This document shows positions 60,301 through 64,000 of a stretch of 64,000 nt of DNA, in pieces; the first letter of the stretch is position 1; every line of letters begins with the position of its first letter. The stretch spans positions 95,483,001-95,547,000 of the forward strand of contig CM066729.1 of NCBI GenBank assembly GCA_033961575.1, in the 5' to 3' direction. A program made the translations under genes and the position numbers. The stretch is from Aselliscus stoliczkanus. Lineage: Eukaryota > Chordata > Mammalia > Chiroptera > Hipposideridae. Below the pieces are notes generated by a model. It was not told the DNA's origin. It ran no database searches and saw only the letters and a program-made list of their open reading frames with translations.

Positions 60301-60902
60301 GCCACCCTCCTCTGCTTGTAGAAACAAACCTGATGGTTGTAATGCGTGCTATGAAACCTTTTTTCAAGCACAATGTTGAATTCTATCACCATTTTTCATT
60401 ATTCCTAGTTTTTTTCTGAATAAAAAGACCTAACTGGGCTGTTGATGTTACTACTACATTGTTGCTCTTTTCATCACCCTGTTTCTGAGTTTTCTGTTAG
60501 TATAGATGGACCTTCAGTCAAGTTGTTATGTAAAAGGAGCACAGTTGTGTCTCACCCAAATATTGCAATTTGTCTTTTTGTCTGTTGACCTTTGGTATTT
60601 TGAACACTGGAATATGAAGTCAATGTCTTGACTTCAGTTTCTCTGTTATACACTGACTTCAATGTGACTCTATGATCATTGCTTCTATCTGATTAACCCT
60701 AGTTCTCATGTGCTCCCTCTTGAGATGTATTGTTAGGGGGTCAATGACTCTATTATTTTTCTAGCCCTGAAGACCATTGTATGTAAGATCTCTCTGTAGT
60801 CCCCTGATCTGTTTGACTCAGGAAGGAATTGCATCATGTTGTCCATAGGTTTTCCTTTCTTCTCTACCAAATCCTTTAAGCACTTCTCGATAGTATAGCT
60901 CA
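57356..60902. other. Long repeat-poor stretch, possible conserved non-coding DNA
   Basis: No named transposon or exon. Homeodomain/POU-like words cluster at 58530-58565 (CAATTAATTTGCGTTAATCC followed by ATTTGCAT at 58552-58559). Another repeat-free part is at 59050-59600. Conservation cannot be judged from one sequence. Confidence 0.35.
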
Positions 60903-61145
60903 GGATTTCTCAAAGTGTGTTCCAAAGATTACTAATATTATATTTATTCCATAATAATCATACTAATAGACATGATTGGGTAATTATTTCTGTGATTAAC
61001 AATATTATAAAATAATGCATTCAACCAAGTTAATCAGGTCTTTTTATTGTAGGATTTCTCATTGTCTTAAGGTTCTTAAGACTTACGTGATTGTATGCAA
61101 ATTTTTCATGAAGTATGCAAATTTTTTCATCATGGGTTTGAGAAA
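60903..61145. mobile_element. Possible hAT-type non-autonomous element
   Basis: The left end is CAGGATTTCTCAAAGTGTG. The right end, read in reverse, is CTGTTTCTCAAACCCATG. This is a short imperfect inverted repeat typical of old hAT elements. The length of about 240 bp fits. No 8-bp target duplication is visible. It contains two perfect ATGCAAAT words 20 bases apart (61095-61102 and 61115-61122). Confidence 0.4.
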
Positions 61146-62516
61146 CAGACATTGAGAAGGGCTAGTGCAAATTTTCCCCTGCTTTCCTCTCCCAGTCGGA
61201 CACAGAGAGGACTTAAATATAACCTGTTTTCTCCAGCCTATTGTGTCCCTACATTGAAGAGGATGTTCTAGTGATGAGACATGATGGAAAAGTAACCCCA
61301 TTACATATACACATTACATTCTATTTCGGAGCTTAACCACATGTTCCCCTTCATCAGCCAGCACACTTAACTTCATATCTTATCCTCTTTAACCATTTTC
61401 TTATATTGATTGTGTGGATGTGACCTTTCCAAATAGACCACATGTACCTTTGAGAAGTACCTACAATTCCTTCCTGAGATTTCCATCCTGCAGCATTTCT
61501 CAAGGACAAAACAAGGTTTAAATTTAAAACTTAAAAAACTCAAATAATAATAATAATTACAAGAAAACAACTACTGAGTTATACTTTTCCTGATTTAAAA
61601 TGCTATTACTTTCATGCATTTTAAAACTACATACCTAAACCCCTAATGAGCTTCTGGGTAAGGTAACTGAGTAGTATCTGTTAATTTTTATGATGAATGA
61701 TTCTGAATATGAACACATTACAGGTTTGCACTCTGCCATACAGAACTGTGAAACTGGGCAAAATATATAAAGCAACAGTTTTACACATTGGATAAAATTT
61801 CAGATAGAACTATGATCCTCAGGAGAAAGAGAATTCAGAAAAAAACCTGCACATTTACTCTGCTTTCTGCCTGTAGGCAATTTTCATACCTTGGTCTGGG
61901 AAGTGGAGTCCAAGGAAAGGTCAGCAGTCTCACTGGATAGAAGAAAAAAGATTATCTTGGGCTTTTGAGGCAGTGATGATTTTCAGGACAAGTTATTACA
62001 GAGAATAATCCAAATACTAGCATAAGGATACCTCCAATCTTTGAATAAACTCTAAATGGTCATGCATATTTCAAGATTCTAAGAGAACTAGAAGAGAATG
62101 TCTACTGTGGTCTATAAGCTGGACAAATATTTTTGTTGTTAGTTGAACAGTGACAGAAGAGACTAGAATCTGAAGATGCACAGTGGAGAAACCATGGTGA
62201 ACACACCAGCCATCAGTTGAGAGTCTAGAAAGACTATATCTTAGAGTAGTTCTTGGTCATGCCTTTGGTTGACTATTTTAAAGCCCCTAGTTGGAGTCAC
62301 AGAGAAAATATCTAATGAGTATGTCCAATCACTTCCATGTTCTGATTACCCAGATCAGTTATACATGCTAACAAAATAACAGCAAGCCACCTGCCAGATA
62401 AATGATGCTTGTCAAACTCATGTGCCTAAAATTTAAATGTACCATTTTTTTCTACACCAATTCTGTACCGTCCTATGTGTTTCCTTATTATGAAATTTGG
62501 TCTTCTACTTTGTGGC
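61146..62516. other. No recognised feature
   Basis: No gene or named repeat. AAT repeat at 61541-61557. Confidence 0.5.
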
Positions 62517-62526
62517 AGAAATAAGA

Positions 62527-62980
62527 TTCTTTTTTTTTTTTTTTTAAGATTTTATTGGGGAATTGGGGAAGGGGAACAATGTTGGAGAATCGGGGAAGGG
62601 GGACAGACAAGTTGCTGTCTTTTTGTTCATCAGTCTAGTTGCGGAGGATGTTGCTTCACTGTTGGTATTGTCATTGTGCTCTTCCCGGATGAGGCAGATC
62701 GGTCGCTGGCCTCTGGATGGTCACTCACCGCGGCTATTGGCAGCTCGCGCTCGCTGCCAACTGCTCACACTGGCTGCCGGCCACTCACTGTAGCCTATGG
62801 CAGCCACTGCAGCACAGGCTGCAGTCTACTCCATCACCAGGGCTTGCACAGCCCAGCTCCAGGTGGAGCTGTTGTTAGCTGTAGAGGGCAGTGTTACTGG
62901 CCCTCATATATGTGGGATCCTAACCGGGGCCGCTGGCATCCCCAAACCAGCTCTTAACCAATGCGCCACTCGTCCGGCCC
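62527..62980 (-). mobile_element. Full-length bat SINE, CpG-rich
   Basis: On the minus strand it starts GGGCCGGACGAGTGGCGCAT, shares the head with the short SINEs up to ACACTGCCCTC, then continues with about 340 bases of body that the short copies lack. It ends CCCCAATAAAATCTTAAAA with a long A tail. The TSD is AGAAATAAGA (62517-62526 and 62981-62990), with no mismatch. Many CpG sites remain between 62680 and 62770, which is unusual in this window and implies recent arrival. A 160-codon open frame (62475-62957, plus) runs through it by chance. Confidence 0.92.
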
Positions 62981-63021
62981 AGAAATAAGAGTGTTGATAA
63001 TCATACCTGGCTACTTCCTGT

Positions 63022-64000
63022 TTTACATTTTTTATTAAATTTATTGGGGTGACAGTGGTTAGTAAAATTACATACATTTCAAGTGTACTTTTCTATAATA
63101 CATCATCTGTATATTGCATTGTGTGTTTACCACCCAGAGTCAGTTTTCCTTCCATCAGCATACATTTGATTCCATTTACCCTCATCTACCATTCCCTTCC
63201 CCCTTTACTCTCTGGTAACCATTAAACTATTGTATGTGTCTATGAGTTTTTGTTTGTTTGTTTGTCTTATTCATTGTTCCTTTCAGTTTTATATACCACC
63301 TATCAGCGAAGTCATGGTTCTTGACTTTTTCTGTCTATTTCACTTACTAATAATCTCAAGATCCATCCATGTTGTCACAAATGGCACTATTTCACCTTTT
63401 CTTATGACAGAGTAGTAGCTCATTGTGTATATATACCATATCCTCTTTATCCAATCATCTATCAAAGGACACTTCGGTTGTTTCTATGTCTTGCCCACCA
63501 TAAATAATGCTGCAATGAACACTGGAGCATGTATATTTTTACAGATAAAAGTTTTCAGATTTTTTTGGATATACCCAGGCAAGAGATTGCTGGGTCATAC
63601 CGTAATTCTCTTCTTAATTTTTTGAGGAACCTCCACACTGCCTTCCATAGTGGCTGCACCAATCTGCATTCTGACCAACAGTGTATGAGGGTTCTTTTTT
63701 TCTCCACAGCCTCTCTAACACATGTTATTTGTTTTGCTGATGATAGCCATTCTCACTGGTGTGAGGTGATATCTCATTGTGGTTTTCATTGGTATTTCTC
63801 TGATGATCAATAATGTTGGGCATCTTTTCATATGTCTGTTGGCCATCTGTATGTCCTCTTTGGAGAAATACCTATTCAGGTCTTCTGCCCATTTTTTAAT
63901 TTAATTGTTTTTGTTGTTGTTGTTGTTGATGTTGTTGAGTTGTATGAGTTCATTATAGATTTTGGATATTAGACTCTTATCAGAGGCGTTGTTTGCAAAT
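63022..64000 (-). mobile_element. L1 3'UTR and ORF2 C-terminus, running off the window
   Basis: The L1 3' end on the minus strand is GTCACCCCAATAAATTTAAT with a short A-rich tail at 63022-63035. The 3'UTR follows, then the ORF2 C-terminus (plus strand TGGCTGCACCAATCTGCATT near 63650, antisense of the family's [12 protein letters not shown] region) up to the edge. A TTTG run is at 63247-63264 and a GTT run at 63904-63938. The other boundary lies outside. Confidence 0.8.
63904..63938. repeat. (GTT)n trinucleotide repeat
   Basis: About ten GTT units with one A substitution, within the L1 ORF2 antisense sequence. Confidence 0.9.

Noticed and set aside
62475..62957. 160-codon plus-strand open frame
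   Set aside because: It is the antisense of a tRNA-derived SINE; the frame follows the repeat's CpG-rich body and not a gene.
1..64000. CRISPR arrays, operons, prokaryotic promoters
   Set aside because: The window is mammalian repeat-rich DNA; the only regular repeats are microsatellites and transposons.

Overview
This window is AT-rich mammalian nuclear DNA made mostly of interspersed repeats. It is most likely from a bat. The evidence for a bat is at least seven tRNA-derived SINEs with the bat-type (Ves-like) head GGCCGGCCGAGTGGCTCAG or its variants and the CAACTAAAGATTGAAC body, plus an internally deleted mariner of a type I associate with bat genomes, and an L1 lineage that has been active fairly recently. 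I cannot name the species; a rhinolophoid or related bat is a guess. I find no exon, conserved protein, tRNA, rRNA or CRISPR. Every ORF with a recognisable product belongs to a transposable element, so the window is intergenic or intronic. Layout: 1-2.55 kb is non-repetitive apart from microsatellites. 2,561-6,078 is an old, internally deleted L1 on the minus strand, which itself carries a younger 438-bp insertion that looks like an L1 tail with a 3' transduction. 6.4-15.1 kb holds two L2 remnants, a G-rich/GA tract, a short SINE and unrecognised sequence. 15,164-16,171 is a chimeric L1 (ORF1 end, a scrap of ORF2, a 3'UTR, the ORF2 end and a second 3'UTR). 18.25-19.35 kb looks like decayed ERVL-type pol, followed by an LTR-like end. 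20,960-21,528 is a deleted mariner. 22.9-26.75 kb holds three old minus-strand L1 3' regions, a 122-bp duplicated block and a 367-bp TA-flanked inverted-repeat element. 28.1-31.5 kb holds a long dimeric SINE, an AT run, a cruciform-prone CG/AC palindrome, a MIR and a SINE. 33.2-34.9 kb is an old plus-strand L1. 36-38.4 kb holds LTR, MIR and other old repeats. 42-44.3 kb holds two SINEs. 45,242-49,283 is the youngest-looking large element: a 5'-truncated L1 with a 14-15 bp target-site duplication (TSD) and a nearly complete ORF2. 50.5-51.9 kb is L1, 54.4-57.4 kb holds SINEs, a MIR and an L2, 62.5-63.0 kb is a CpG-rich full-length SINE, and 63.02 kb to the end is the 3' part of a minus-strand L1 that runs off the window. 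How the parts relate: SINEs and L1 tails share A-rich ends and TSDs, as expected if the L1 enzyme copies both. The inverted-repeat elements here have lost working transposase. The most interesting items are how L1-derived sequences have been rearranged (internal deletion, transduction, ORF1/3'UTR chimera), the inverted-repeat family at 24.3 kb, and the structural DNA at 30.8 kb and 13.0 kb. Nothing here amounts to a new gene system.
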